From contig UREN01000001.1 of assembly GCA_900546885.1 (NCBI GenBank), forward strand, positions 1 to 64,000: a stretch of 64,000 bases of DNA, given 5' to 3'. Position numbers and translations under genes: made by a program. The DNA comes from an uncultured Oscillospiraceae bacterium. GTDB taxonomy: Bacteria; Bacillota; Clostridia; Oscillospirales; Ruminococcaceae. Numbering within the stretch: the stretch's first letter is position 1; each line of letters starts with the position of its first letter. The notes beneath the pieces are model-generated. The model did not search any database and was not told the origin of the DNA. It was given only the letters and a program-made list of their open reading frames with translations. Shown here piece by piece: positions 1-9,100 of this stretch.

Positions 1-2
1 GG

Positions 3-77
3 GCTAAGAACTCTTGGCAAATCGACGGAAATGGTTACAAAACGGTGGAGTGTTTAGAAAATGCACATTATAGTTAA
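3..77 (+). CDS. Possible 3' end of an upstream gene (partial)
   Basis: Reading frame 3 is open from the left edge to a TAA at 75-77 and gives a plausible C-terminus of 24 residues ending in NAHYS. The stretch is more AT-rich than the rest of the window. Frame 1 is also open, to a TAG at 55-57, so the assignment is uncertain. A possible terminator at 141-176 would fit a gene ending here. No function can be inferred. Confidence 0.3.
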   Translation, partial: AKNSWQIDGNGYKTVECLENAHYS

Positions 78-140
78 CCCATTTTTTTACTTTTTCCCGC
101 TTTGCCTTCGCAAATGGGTTTCCCCTGCATTCTACCTGCG

Positions 141-176
141 CCGGCGCGCGAAAAAGCGCGGGGCCGGTATTTTCTC
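141..176 (+). terminator. Possible terminator after the left-edge gene
   Basis: A GC-rich inverted repeat (CCGGCGCGC at 141-149 against GCGCG...CCGG at 156-167, with unpaired G residues) is followed by TATTTTCTC. The stem is imperfect and the T-run is short. Confidence 0.4.
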
Positions 177-227
177 ATGGCGGCAGGCAAAATGTTCCGG
201 GCCCGGCTGCGGCCGGGAAACACAGGG

Positions 228-256
228 TTGCAAATTTGGAAGACATCGCGTATACT
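228..256 (+). promoter_or_regulatory. Promoter of the mgtE leader
   Basis: TTGCAA at 228-233 and TATACT at 251-256 are separated by exactly 17 bp. Initiation near 263 would give an untranslated leader of about 345 nt before mgtE. Confidence 0.7.
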
Positions 257-308
257 GGGTTTGTCCATGAGAAACAAAACGATAATGTTATAAAAGGAGG
301 GAAAACAA

Positions 309-395
309 GTGGACGCAACTGGGCGAAGTACAGGCCTATATACGAAGTCTCACATAGGGCGCGCAGTCTGCGGGCCGCTTGTCTTCTTTTCATAA
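309..395 (+). CDS. Possible 28-residue leader peptide upstream of mgtE
   Basis: A GTG codon at 309 follows an excellent Shine-Dalgarno sequence (AAAAGGAGG at 293-301) and opens a 28-codon frame ending with TAA at 393-395. The peptide starts MDATGRSTGLYTK and ends VFFS. It resembles no family I know. It lies inside the predicted mgtE leader, upstream of a stable hairpin (404-434) and a terminator-like hairpin (522-563). That arrangement is typical of translation-coupled attenuation, but the ribosome site may instead be part of an RNA structure. Confidence 0.4.
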   Translation: MDATGRSTGLYTKSHIGRAVCGPLVFFS

Positions 396-403
396 AGGGG
401 AAA

Positions 404-434
404 GGTGCGCAGCAGGTTTGTGTTGCTGTGCGCC
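404..434 (+). other. Stable RNA hairpin in the mgtE leader
   Basis: An 11-bp stem (GGTGCGCAGCA at 404-414 with TGCTGTGCGCC at 424-434, including wobble pairs) closes a 9-nt loop. No T-run follows, so it is not a terminator. It lies just after the leader-peptide stop. Confidence 0.5.
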
Positions 435-521
435 TTGGAAGGAATTGCTGAAAGGCGTGCTGTTTTAATGGGGCATGCCCTGTTCTGTATTGCCAGAAAA
501 GCTGTTTTCCATCGTGTGGGG

Positions 522-563
522 CACCGCGAAAGGCTTTTAAGCCGGGCGCGGTGTTTTCGTTTT
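522..563 (+). terminator. Terminator-like hairpin just before mgtE (candidate attenuator)
   Basis: CACCGCG (522-528) pairs with CGCGGTG (547-553) around an inner stem GGCTT/AAGCC (532-536/539-543), followed by TTTTCGTTTT. It lies about 45 nt upstream of the mgtE start and would end transcription in the leader unless it is disrupted. Confidence 0.45.
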
Positions 564-609
564 GCCCTGTCTTCCTGCCGCGAATTGAAACGAACAGGAG
601 GAACTCACT

Positions 610-1959
610 ATGAAAAAAGCAATCGATTCTCAGGCCCTTTGTGCCCTTATCGGCACCCGCCGCCTGCATGCCCTTCGGGGCGCCCTGGCCAGGGAAAACA
701 AGGTGGATATCGCACGCTTTCTGGGCGAGCTCGCGCCAGAGCAGGCCGTGCTTGCCTTTCGCACCCTTCCCAAAGATAAGGCCAGTGACGTGTTTTCAGA
801 GCTGGGCAGCGAAATGCAGCAGGCTATTATTGCTTCCGTAACAGATGCGGAGATTGCAGGCATCATGGAAGATCTTGCCACAGATGACGCCGTAGATATG
901 CTGGAGGAAATGCCCGCCAATATTGTAAAGCGCGTTTTGAAAAACACCAGGCCGGATACACGGTCGCTGATCAATCAATTTCTGAAATATCCGGAAACGT
1001 CCGCCGGCAGCATGATGACGGCCGAATTTACCGATTTGCGCGCGGATATGACGGTTGCACAGGCCATCTGCCATATCCGGCGCACCGGCGAGGCGCGCGA
1101 GACCATCTATACCTGCTATGTCATTGACGCGGGCCGCAAGCTGGAAGGCGCCATCACACTAAAAGACCTTTTGCTTGCGCCGGACGGTGCGCATGTGCAC
1201 GAACTGATGAATCGCAGCGTCATCTCCATTGGCACGCTGGATGGCCGGGAGGCGGCCACACATTTGTTTCAAACATATGGGCTTCTGGCCCTTCCTGTGG
1301 TGGACCATGAAAACCGCCTGGTAGGCATCATCACGGTGGATGACGCCATGGAGGTAATGGAAGAGGACGCCGAAGAAGATTTTGAAGTGATGGGCGCCCT
1401 GCGCCCCTCCGAGGCCCCCTACCTGAAGACAAGTGTCCTTTTGCTGGCAAAAAACCGCATTGCCTGGCTGCTTGTCCTGATGATATCCGGCATGGTGACG
1501 GGCGGCATTTTGGGCCGGTATGAGGCTGCATTTTCCGCCATGCCCCTGCTTGTGACATTTATTCCCATGCTTACCGACACCGGCGGCAACGCGGGCAGCC
1601 AATCCAGCACGCTGGTCATCCGCGGCATTGCCATGGGAGAAATTGCCGGGCGCGATATTCCGGCTGTCCTGTGGAAAGAGCTGCGCGTTGCCGCCCTTGT
1701 GGGGGCCGTGCTTGGCGCCGTGAACTATGCACGCCTGATTTTCACCTACCCGGACTGCAGCATGATGGCGCTGACGGTGGCGCTTACCATGTTCTGCACC
1801 GTGGTGATTGCCAAAACCATCGGCGGGGTGCTTCCGCTTGTGGCCGGCTTTTTCCATGCAGACCCCGCCATTATGGCTGCGCCGCTTATCACCACCATTG
1901 TAGACGCCCTGGCGCTTGTCATTTATTTCAGCTTTGCCGTGCGCCTTCTTCCCCTTTAA
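610..1959 (+). CDS. mgtE: Magnesium transporter MgtE
   Basis: This 449-residue protein matches the MgtE family in full. It has an acidic helical N-domain (about 20-125), a pair of CBS domains (about 130-255), a plug helix, and five membrane helices (about 280-449). The family signature GGNAGSQ lies near residue 325 in the pore region, and proline-rich pore segments are present. In known MgtE proteins the cytosolic domains bind Mg2+ and close the pore when internal Mg2+ is high. The start is set by CAGGAGGAACTCACTATG. The gene is monocistronic, with its own promoter near 228-256, a long leader, and a strong terminator at 1996-2029. Confidence 0.97.
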   Translation: MKKAIDSQALCALIGTRRLHALRGALARENKVDIARFLGELAPEQAVLAFRTLPKDKASDVFSELGSEMQQAIIASVTDAEIAGIMEDLATDDAVDMLEEMPANIVKRVLKNTRPDTRSLINQFLKYPETSAGSMMTAEFTDLRADMTVAQAICHIRRTGEARETIYTCYVIDAGRKLEGAITLKDLLLAPDGAHVHELMNRSVISIGTLDGREAATHLFQTYGLLALPVVDHENRLVGIITVDDAMEVMEEDAEEDFEVMGALRPSEAPYLKTSVLLLAKNRIAWLLVLMISGMVTGGILGRYEAAFSAMPLLVTFIPMLTDTGGNAGSQSSTLVIRGIAMGEIAGRDIPAVLWKELRVAALVGAVLGAVNYARLIFTYPDCSMMALTVALTMFCTVVIAKTIGGVLPLVAGFFHADPAIMAAPLITTIVDALALVIYFSFAVRLLPL

Positions 1960-1995
1960 CCTTCGCCCGGGCTGCCGGCCGCAAAAGGCACAAAA

Positions 1996-2029
1996 GGCCC
2001 CCGCTGCACCATGCAGCGGGGGCCTTTTT
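1996..2029. terminator. Bidirectional terminator between mgtE and ppdK
   Basis: A perfect 13-bp stem (GGCCCCCGCTGCA at 1996-2008 with TGCAGCGGGGGCC at 2012-2024) has a 3-nt loop, TTTTT on the plus side and AAAA on the other. It serves the converging mgtE and ppdK genes. Confidence 0.9.
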
Positions 2030-2053
2030 CAGCTTATAAAGCCCTTGCGCAAC

Positions 2054-4693
2054 TTATTTGCGGGGGTTTTTGATGGCAGCCTGCGCGGCAGCCAGACGCG
2101 CAATGGGCACACGGAACGGAGAGCAGGAGACATAGTCCAGCCCAACGTTGTGGCAGAACTCGATGCTTGTGGGGTCGCCGCCGTGCTCGCCGCAGATGCC
2201 CAGGCCCAGGTTCGGACGGGTGGAACGGCCCAGCTTCGCAGCCATTTCCACCAGCTTGCCCACGCCCTTCTGGTCCAGATGCGCAAACGGGTCGTTCTCG
2301 TACACCTTGTTGTCATAGTAGTAGCTGAGGAACTTGCCGGCGTCGTCGCGGCTGAAGCCGAACGTCATCTGGGTAAGGTCGTTCGTGCCGAAGCTGAAGA
2401 ATTCGGCCTCGGTAGCAATCTCATCCGCCGTCAGGGCAGCACGCGGAATCTCGATCATGGTGCCCACTTCATACTTCATGTCCACACCGGCGTCCGCGAT
2501 GAGCTTATCGGCCGTCTTCACAACCACGTCCTTCACGAACTTCAGCTCTTTCACTTCGCCCACCAGGGGGATCATGATGTGCGGCACAATCTTCGCGCCC
2601 GTCTCTTTGCTGACGTTGATGGCAGCGTTAATCACGGCCGTGGTCTGCATCTCGGCAATCTCCGGGTAAGAGACAGCCAGGCGGCAGCCGCGGTGGCCCA
2701 TCATCGGGTTGAACTCATGCAGGCTGGCAATGACGTTGTGCAGCTCTTCCACGCTGATGCCAAGGTCTTCGGCCAGCTCCACAATCTCGCTTTCCTTCTG
2801 CGGCAGGAACTCGTGCAGAGGCGGGTCGAGGTAGCGGATGGTCATGGGGCGCTCGCCCATCACTTTATACATGGCCTCAAAGTCGCCCTGCTGGTACGGC
2901 AGAATCTTGGCCAGCGCCGCCTTGCGGGCGTCGGCCGTCTTGGCCACAATCATCTCACGCACAGCCTTGATGCGGTCTGCCTCAAAGAACATGTGCTCGG
3001 TGCGGCACAGGCCAATGCCCTCGGCGCCGAAGTTCACAGCCTGCTGGGCGTCGTGGGGGTTATCGGCGTTGGTGAACACCTTCATCTGGCGGGCAGCGTC
3101 AGCCCACTTCATGAAGCGCTCGAAATCGCCGGAGATGGAAGCCTCTGTGGTGGGGATGGCCTCGCCATAGATGTTGCCCGTAGAGCCGTCGATGGAAATC
3201 CAGTCGCCCTCGTGGTAGGTTTTGCCGGCAAGGGTGAAGCACTTCTTGTCGTAATCCACCACAATCTCGCCGCAGCCAGACACGCAGCACGTGCCCATGC
3301 CGCGGGCTACCACAGCGGCGTGGCTGGTCATGCCGCCGCGCACCGTCAGGATGCCCTGCGCCACCTGCATGCCCTCAATGTCCTCGGGGCTCGTCTCCAG
3401 GCGCACCAGAATAACCTTCGGCATTTTGCCGCTCTCCACAGCCTCTTTGGCCTCATCGGCAGTAAACACCACCTGGCCGCAGGCAGCGCCCGGGCTGGCG
3501 GCAAGGCCCTTGCCAATCACTTCCGCGGCCTTCAGGGCAGCGGCGTCAAACTGCGGGTGCAGCAGGCTGTCCAGCTGCTTGGGCTCTACGCGAAGCACAG
3601 CTTCCTGCTCGGTAATCATGCCCTCGTCCACAAGGTCCACCGCAATCTTCAGCGCGGCGGCAGCCGTGCGCTTGCCGTTGCGCGTCTGAAGCATGAACAG
3701 CTTGCCGTTCTCGATGGTGAACTCCATGTCCTGCATATCGCGGTAATGGTTCTCCAGGCGCTGAGCGATCTGCGCGAACTGCTCGTACACTTCGGGCATT
3801 TCCTCTTTCAGCTTGGAGATCGGGCTGGGCGTACGGATGCCGGCCACCACGTCTTCGCCCTGGGCGTTGATGAGGTATTCGCCGAACAGCGCCTTCTCGC
3901 CCGTGGCAGGGTTGCGCGTGAAAGCCACGCCGGTGCCGGAACGGTTGCCAGAGTTGCCGAACGCCATGCACTGCACGTTCACAGCGGTGCCCCAGTCGTA
4001 GGGGATCTCGTTCATGCGGCGGTACACATTGGCGCGGGGGTTATCCCAAGAGCGGAACACGGCCTTCACAGCCTCAATCAGCTGCTCTTTCGGGTCGGAG
4101 GGGAAGTCTTTGCCCATCTTTTCCTTGTACAGGTCCTTGAACTTCACCACCAGTTCCTTCATGTCGTCGGCATCCAGCTCCACGTCCTGCGTGACGCCTT
4201 TGGCCTCTTTCATCTCGTCGATGATCTTCTCGAAGTCGGATTTGGACATCTCCATCACAACGTCAGAGAACATCTGCACGAAACGGCGGTAGGAATCGTA
4301 AGCAAAGCGGGGGTTGTTCGTCAGCTTCGCAAGGCCCTCTACGGCCTCATCGTTCAGGCCCAGGTTCAGGATGGTGTCCATCATGCCGGGCATGGAAGCG
4401 CGCGCGCCAGAGCGCACAGATACCAGCAGGGGGTTGTTCACATCGCCGAACTTCTTGCCGGCAATTTCCTCCAGCTTGCCGATGTACTCGTAGATGTCGG
4501 CCATAATCTCTTCGTTGATCTGGCGGCCATCGTTGTAGTACTGCGTGCAGGCCTCGGTGGAAATGGTGAAGCCCTGGGGCACAGGCATGCCGGCGTTGGT
4601 CATCTCGGCCAGGTTTGCACCCTTGCCGCCGAGGATCTCGCGCATGTCCTTGTTGCCCTCGCTGAACAGGTACAGGTATTTCTTCTTGCTCAA
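2054..4693 (-). CDS. ppdK: Pyruvate, phosphate dikinase
   Basis: The 879-residue protein is full length for PPDK, which interconverts pyruvate, ATP and phosphate with phosphoenolpyruvate, AMP and pyrophosphate. The N-terminal ATP-grasp region is present (GGKGANLAEM near residue 23). The swivelling domain carries the phosphorylated histidine in GGMTSHAAVVARGMG near residue 457. The C-terminal PEP/pyruvate barrel has the catalytic cysteine in GICGEHGG near 835. The start is a TTG, set by GGAGG nine bases upstream and by the usual N-terminus MSKKKYLYLF. The gene is monocistronic. In anaerobes PPDK commonly works in PPi-dependent glycolysis. Confidence 0.98.
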   Translation of the reverse strand: MSKKKYLYLFSEGNKDMREILGGKGANLAEMTNAGMPVPQGFTISTEACTQYYNDGRQINEEIMADIYEYIGKLEEIAGKKFGDVNNPLLVSVRSGARASMPGMMDTILNLGLNDEAVEGLAKLTNNPRFAYDSYRRFVQMFSDVVMEMSKSDFEKIIDEMKEAKGVTQDVELDADDMKELVVKFKDLYKEKMGKDFPSDPKEQLIEAVKAVFRSWDNPRANVYRRMNEIPYDWGTAVNVQCMAFGNSGNRSGTGVAFTRNPATGEKALFGEYLINAQGEDVVAGIRTPSPISKLKEEMPEVYEQFAQIAQRLENHYRDMQDMEFTIENGKLFMLQTRNGKRTAAAALKIAVDLVDEGMITEQEAVLRVEPKQLDSLLHPQFDAAALKAAEVIGKGLAASPGAACGQVVFTADEAKEAVESGKMPKVILVRLETSPEDIEGMQVAQGILTVRGGMTSHAAVVARGMGTCCVSGCGEIVVDYDKKCFTLAGKTYHEGDWISIDGSTGNIYGEAIPTTEASISGDFERFMKWADAARQMKVFTNADNPHDAQQAVNFGAEGIGLCRTEHMFFEADRIKAVREMIVAKTADARKAALAKILPYQQGDFEAMYKVMGERPMTIRYLDPPLHEFLPQKESEIVELAEDLGISVEELHNVIASLHEFNPMMGHRGCRLAVSYPEIAEMQTTAVINAAINVSKETGAKIVPHIMIPLVGEVKELKFVKDVVVKTADKLIADAGVDMKYEVGTMIEIPRAALTADEIATEAEFFSFGTNDLTQMTFGFSRDDAGKFLSYYYDNKVYENDPFAHLDQKGVGKLVEMAAKLGRSTRPNLGLGICGEHGGDPTSIEFCHNVGLDYVSCSPFRVPIARLAAAQAAIKNPRK

Positions 4694-4815
4694 GTTTCTC
4701 TACCTCCAAAATTGTACTTCCGGCACGCTTTGCCCTGCCGCGAAACGTGCCCTTGTATGTCAGAACTTTTCCGCCTCTTTTTTAGAAAAATACGGAAAAG
4801 GCCATGGACAGTTTT

Positions 4816-4844
4816 ATTATATCAGAGTTGTTTTCTCTTTTCCA
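4816..4844 (-). promoter_or_regulatory. Promoter of ppdK
   Basis: On the minus strand TGGAAA (4844-4839) and TATAAT (4821-4816) are 17 bp apart, giving a leader of about 115 nt. The -10 is a perfect match and the -35 matches 4 of 6. Confidence 0.6.
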
Positions 4845-4906
4845 CAACAAAAACCCGAAAATTTAGGGATTTTTCTGGTTTTTTTCGCCTGTGCGCGCAC
4901 GCGCGC

Positions 4907-4934
4907 TTGCAAAATGCCGGTTTTCCGCTACAAT
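4907..4934 (+). promoter_or_regulatory. Promoter of pth
   Basis: TTGCAA (4907-4912) and TACAAT (4929-4934) are 16 bp apart. The predicted transcript start coincides with the first base of the hairpin at 4941. Confidence 0.65.
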
Positions 4935-4940
4935 AAAAAA

Positions 4941-4963
4941 GGGCCCGGCATAACGCCGGGCCC
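4941..4963. other. Hairpin at the predicted 5' end of the pth mRNA; terminator on the minus strand
   Basis: GGGCCCGGC (4941-4949) and GCCGGGCCC (4955-4963) form a perfect 9-bp stem with loop ATAAC. On the plus strand it would cap the pth mRNA. Read on the minus strand it is followed by six T residues and looks like an intrinsic terminator, which would shield ppdK from antisense read-through. Confidence 0.6.
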
Positions 4964-4994
4964 CTATCAAACCAGAAACCGGAGAATACAAGCC

Positions 4995-5582
4995 ATGTTG
5001 TTTGCAAAAAAAGCTGCGGTGGAATATATTGTAGCCGGCCTTGGCAACCCCGGAAAAAAGTATGATGGCACGCGCCATAACACCGGCTTTGCCGCGCTGG
5101 ACCACCTTGCGCAGCAGTGGGGCGTTCAGGTTACGAAGGCCAAATTTGACGCGCTGGCAGGCACCGCCAGCGTGGAGGGGGCGAAGGTGCTGCTGCTGAA
5201 ACCGCAGACCTTTATGAATTTATCCGGCGTTGCCGTGCAGAAAGCTGCCGATTTTTACAAGGTGCCCGCGCAGCATGTTATCGTGCTGTTTGACGACATT
5301 TCCCTTGCGCCCGGCAAGCTGCGTGTGCGGCCTGCCGGTTCTGCGGGCGGGCACAACGGCATCAAAAGCATCATTTCGGCCCTGGGGCAGGAATTTCCCC
5401 GCGTAAAAATTGGCGTAGGCGAGCGCCCCAGGCCGGAATACGACCTGGCAGACTGGGTGCTGAGCCGCTTTACCGCACAGGAGTGGGCCGCAGTTACAGC
5501 GCGCTTTGACGATGTGTGCAACGCCGTGTCGATGATTATGAAAGGGCAGCTTTCCGCTGCACAGAACAAGTATAATGGCTAA
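4995..5582 (+). CDS. pth: Peptidyl-tRNA hydrolase
   Basis: This 195-residue enzyme releases tRNA from stalled peptidyl-tRNAs. The family motifs are intact: VAGLGNPG near residue 12, the catalytic histidine in TRHNTGF near 28, LLKPQTFMNLSG near 70, and GSAGGHNGIKSI near 115. I chose the ATG at 4995 because upstream codons lie before the promoter and the conserved fold begins about 15 residues after this ATG. It overlaps the next gene by 8 bp and precedes mfd, an arrangement common in Firmicutes. Confidence 0.96.
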   Translation: MLFAKKAAVEYIVAGLGNPGKKYDGTRHNTGFAALDHLAQQWGVQVTKAKFDALAGTASVEGAKVLLLKPQTFMNLSGVAVQKAADFYKVPAQHVIVLFDDISLAPGKLRVRPAGSAGGHNGIKSIISALGQEFPRVKIGVGERPRPEYDLADWVLSRFTAQEWAAVTARFDDVCNAVSMIMKGQLSAAQNKYNG

Positions 5583-6153
5583 AAAGAACAACAGCAAAAA
5601 AGAAGCCCCTGCCGCCTGCGAGCTTGCCGCTTTGAAAAAGCGGTATGCTGTGCGCGCCGCCGCCGGCCTTTGTTCAGGCGCCGCGCTGGCGGCCTTGTAT
5701 GTTTGCTCCCGCTCTGGCTTTGCCGCCCTGGCCGTTCCCTTTGCCGCCGCGGCACTGTGCATAGGGCTGTGGGCACTGTTTGCCCGGCTGGTGCTGTGCC
5801 GCATGCCGCACCTGCTGCACAAACAGTTCACCCAGCCCATTCTGTGGGCGCTGAGCGTGCCCGCATGGCTGGGAAGCGCCTGCCTGCTGCTGATGCTGCC
5901 GGTCTCCTTTTCCGGCGAGGCCGAAGAGGCAGTTGCCCTCAGCATCATGCTGCTGGAGGCCGTGCTGCTTGCCCCGGCGGCCGCGCTGGCGGCGCTTGTG
6001 CTGGGCGTGCTTGCCGTGGTAAAGGCCGCCAGGCACCTTGCCAGTGCGCAGGGCACCCGCGCTTACACAGAGCTGCCCCTTGCCGTCAGCATCATCGCCC
6101 TGTTTGGCACTGTGGCGATGGTTGGCCTTGGCGCATGGAGCATTTTGCATTGA
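5575..6153 (+). CDS. Unknown membrane protein between pth and mfd
   Basis: I do not recognise this 192-residue protein. A lysine-rich N-terminus (MAKKNNSKKE) is followed by about four to five hydrophobic segments (roughly 32-55, 58-80, 95-115, 122-147 and 168-190), rich in alanine and leucine, so it is probably an integral membrane protein. It starts inside the last codons of pth (8-bp overlap) and ends 22 bp before mfd, so all three genes are probably translated from one mRNA. It has no visible catalytic motif. It is certainly coding by context and codon use. Confidence 0.8.
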   Translation: MAKKNNSKKEAPAACELAALKKRYAVRAAAGLCSGAALAALYVCSRSGFAALAVPFAAAALCIGLWALFARLVLCRMPHLLHKQFTQPILWALSVPAWLGSACLLLMLPVSFSGEAEEAVALSIMLLEAVLLAPAAALAALVLGVLAVVKAARHLASAQGTRAYTELPLAVSIIALFGTVAMVGLGAWSILH

Positions 6154-6175
6154 ACCCCGGGAAGGAGGCGCCGCC

Positions 6176-9100
6176 ATGCTGACACAGCCGCTGCGGCAAA
6201 CAGCTGAATATCAAAGCCTTCTGGCCGCTGTGGCAGGGCCTGTGCCCGCCGCTGCGGCCCTGTTCGGCCTGCCGCCCACCGCGCGCGCGCAGGTGCTGGC
6301 CGCCCTGTGCGAGGACACCGGGCGCCCCGCGCTGGTGATTTGCGCGGGCGAGGCGGATGCCGTGCGGTTTGCCACGGATGCCACGGCCTTCGGGCAGCGG
6401 GCCGAGGCCTTTCCCGCGCGGGATTTCACCTTCCGCTCTGTAGAGGGGCAAAGCCATGAATATGAATACCGCCGCCTTGCCGTTTTGGGCAATGTGGTGG
6501 GCGGCCGCACCAATATAGTGTGCGCGGGCGCTGAGGCCTTTTTGCAATACACCGTGCCCAAAGCGGATTTCTGCGAAAACACCATGACCATCCGCGCGGG
6601 GATGGCGCTTTCCATGAACAGCCTTACCCAGCGGCTGTTCAGCGCCGGCTACCAGCGGCGCTTTCAGGTGGAGGGGCCCGGCCAGTTCGCCGTGCGCGGC
6701 GGCATTGTAGACCTGTATGCCCCCGATATGCCAAAGCCATGCCGCATTGAGTTCTGGGGCGACGAGGTGGACAACATCCGCACGTTCGACCTTGTCAGCC
6801 AGCGCCGTGAAGGCGCGGTGAAAAAAATCTATCTTTCGCCTGCGCGCGAGGTGCTGTTTGGCGACACGGCCGAGACGGCCGCGCGCCTGCGCGCCGCCAT
6901 AGGCAGGGCAAAGGGGCCGCGGCGCGCGGCAATGGAGCATGCCGCTGCGGCAGACCTTGCCGCGCTGGACGCGGGCACCATGCCCTGCGCGCTGGATAAA
7001 TACCTGGGCCTGCGCTATGAAAAGCCCGCGCTGGTGCTGGAATATTTGGAGCACCCGCTTGTGTTCTTTTCAGAACCCAGCGCCATCCGCGAGGCGGCGC
7101 GCGCCCTGGCGTTCCGCTTTGGCGAAGAGATGAAAGGCCTGCTGGAAGAGGGCGTGCTGTGCGCCGGGCTGGATAAATTTTACGAGGATGGCGCCGCGCT
7201 GTGGCAGGCGGCCGGGAAACACAGCGCCGTGCTGTGCGAAAATTTTGCCCGCACTGTGCCGGACGTGCGCCTTACCGCCACGGTGAACATGCCCGCGCAT
7301 GCACTGCCGCCATGGGCGGGCGAAGTGCGCGCGCTGGCGGAAGAGCTGGAACCCCTGCTGGCCCAGAAATATGCCGTGTGCGTGCTGGCCGGCACCAGGC
7401 GCGCGGGCGAGGCCCTTGCGCGGGACCTTGCGCGCGCAGGCCTCTCTGCCGCCTTTTATGCAAAACTTCCGCAGGCCTGCCCGCCGGGGCATGTGGCCGT
7501 GGCGGCAGGCAGCGTGACGGCGGGCGCGGAATATCCGTTTGCCCGCTTTGCCCTGTTCACTGCGCGCCAGGGTGCGGCCGCGGCGCCGCAAAAGGCAAAA
7601 AGCGCGCGCAGAAAGGGGCTTTCCAGCCTGTCGGATATCAAGCCCGGCGACTATGTGGTGCATCAAAACCACGGCATTGGCGTTTATGCGGGCATCCGCA
7701 GGCTGGACCTGCAGGGCGTTGTCAAAGATTATTTAAAAATCGAATACGACAAGGGCGACAGCCTGTATGTGCCCGTGACGCAGCTGGACATTGTCAGCCG
7801 CTATACCGCGCCGGGCGACGGCGAGCGCGTAAAGCTGGCCAAGCTGGGCGGCGACGCATGGGCCAAAACCAAAACGCGCGTGCGCAAGGCCACGCAGGAA
7901 ATGGCCAAAGAGCTGATTGAACTTTACGCCCGGCGCCAGCAGGCCGCGGGGTTTGCCTTCCCCGCTGACGGCGATTGGCAGCGGGATTTTGAGACGCGCT
8001 TTGAATACGATGAGACAGACGACCAGCTTGCCTGTGCGGCCGAAATCAAAAAGGATATGGAGCGCCCCCACCCCATGGACCGCCTTCTGTGCGGCGACGT
8101 GGGCGTGGGCAAAACGGAAGTGGCCCTGCGCGCGGCTTTCAAATGCATCATGGGGGGCAAGCAATGCGCCATTCTGGTGCCCACCACCATCCTTGCCTGG
8201 CAGCACTACCAGACGGCCGCCGCGCGCATGCAGGCTTTCCCGGTCAAGATGGGGCTGTTATCCCGCTTTGCCACGCAAAAGCAGATGCGCGCCACCTTGC
8301 GCGGCCTTGCGGACGGCACGGTAGACCTTGTTGTGGGCACACACCGCCTTTTGCAAAAGGATGTGAAATTCAAAGACCTTGGCCTTGTCATTGTGGACGA
8401 AGAACAGCGCTTTGGCGTAAAGCACAAGGAAAAGCTGAAAGAGGCGTTTTTGGGCGTGGATATGCTGACGCTTTCTGCCACGCCCATCCCGCGCACACTG
8501 AGCATGGCCATGAGCGGCCTGCGCGACATGAGCACCATTGAGCAGCCGCCGGTAGAGCGCCGCCCGGTGGAGACCTATGTGATGGAATATGACGACGGCC
8601 TTGTGGCCGAGGCCCTGCGGCGCGAGCTGGACCGCGGCGGCCAGGCCTATTATATTCACAACCGCATTGACACCATTGAACAGTGCGCCGCCCATGTGGC
8701 GCAGATGTGCCCGGGCGCGCGCATTGCCACCGCGCACGGCCGCATGGACGAGGCCTCGCTTTCCCGCGTGTGGCAGCAGCTGCTGGACGGCGAAGTGGAT
8801 ATTCTTGTGTGCACAACGCTTATCGAGACAGGCGTGGACGTGCGCAACTGCAACACCCTCATCATTGAGGACGCCGACCGCATGGGCCTTGCACAGCTTT
8901 ATCAAATTCGCGGGCGCGTGGGCCGCTCGGGGCGCAAGGCGTATGCCTATTTCACCTTCCGGCGCGATAAAGTGCTGACGGATGTGGCCTCAAAGCGGCT
9001 TTCCGCCATACGAGAGTTCACCAGCTTCGGCTCCGGCTTCCGCATTGCCATGCGCGATCTGCAGATACGCGGCGCGGGCAACCTGTTGGGCCAAAGCCAG

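Noticed and set aside
257-609. M-box Mg2+ riboswitch in front of mgtE
   Set aside because: The conserved core bases of the ykoK/M-box family were not found, so only an unassigned leader is reported.
1916-4936. Very long open frame on the plus strand across ppdK
   Set aside because: It is antisense to ppdK, made of alanine, histidine and arginine-rich text typical of a GC-rich shadow frame, and has no domain.
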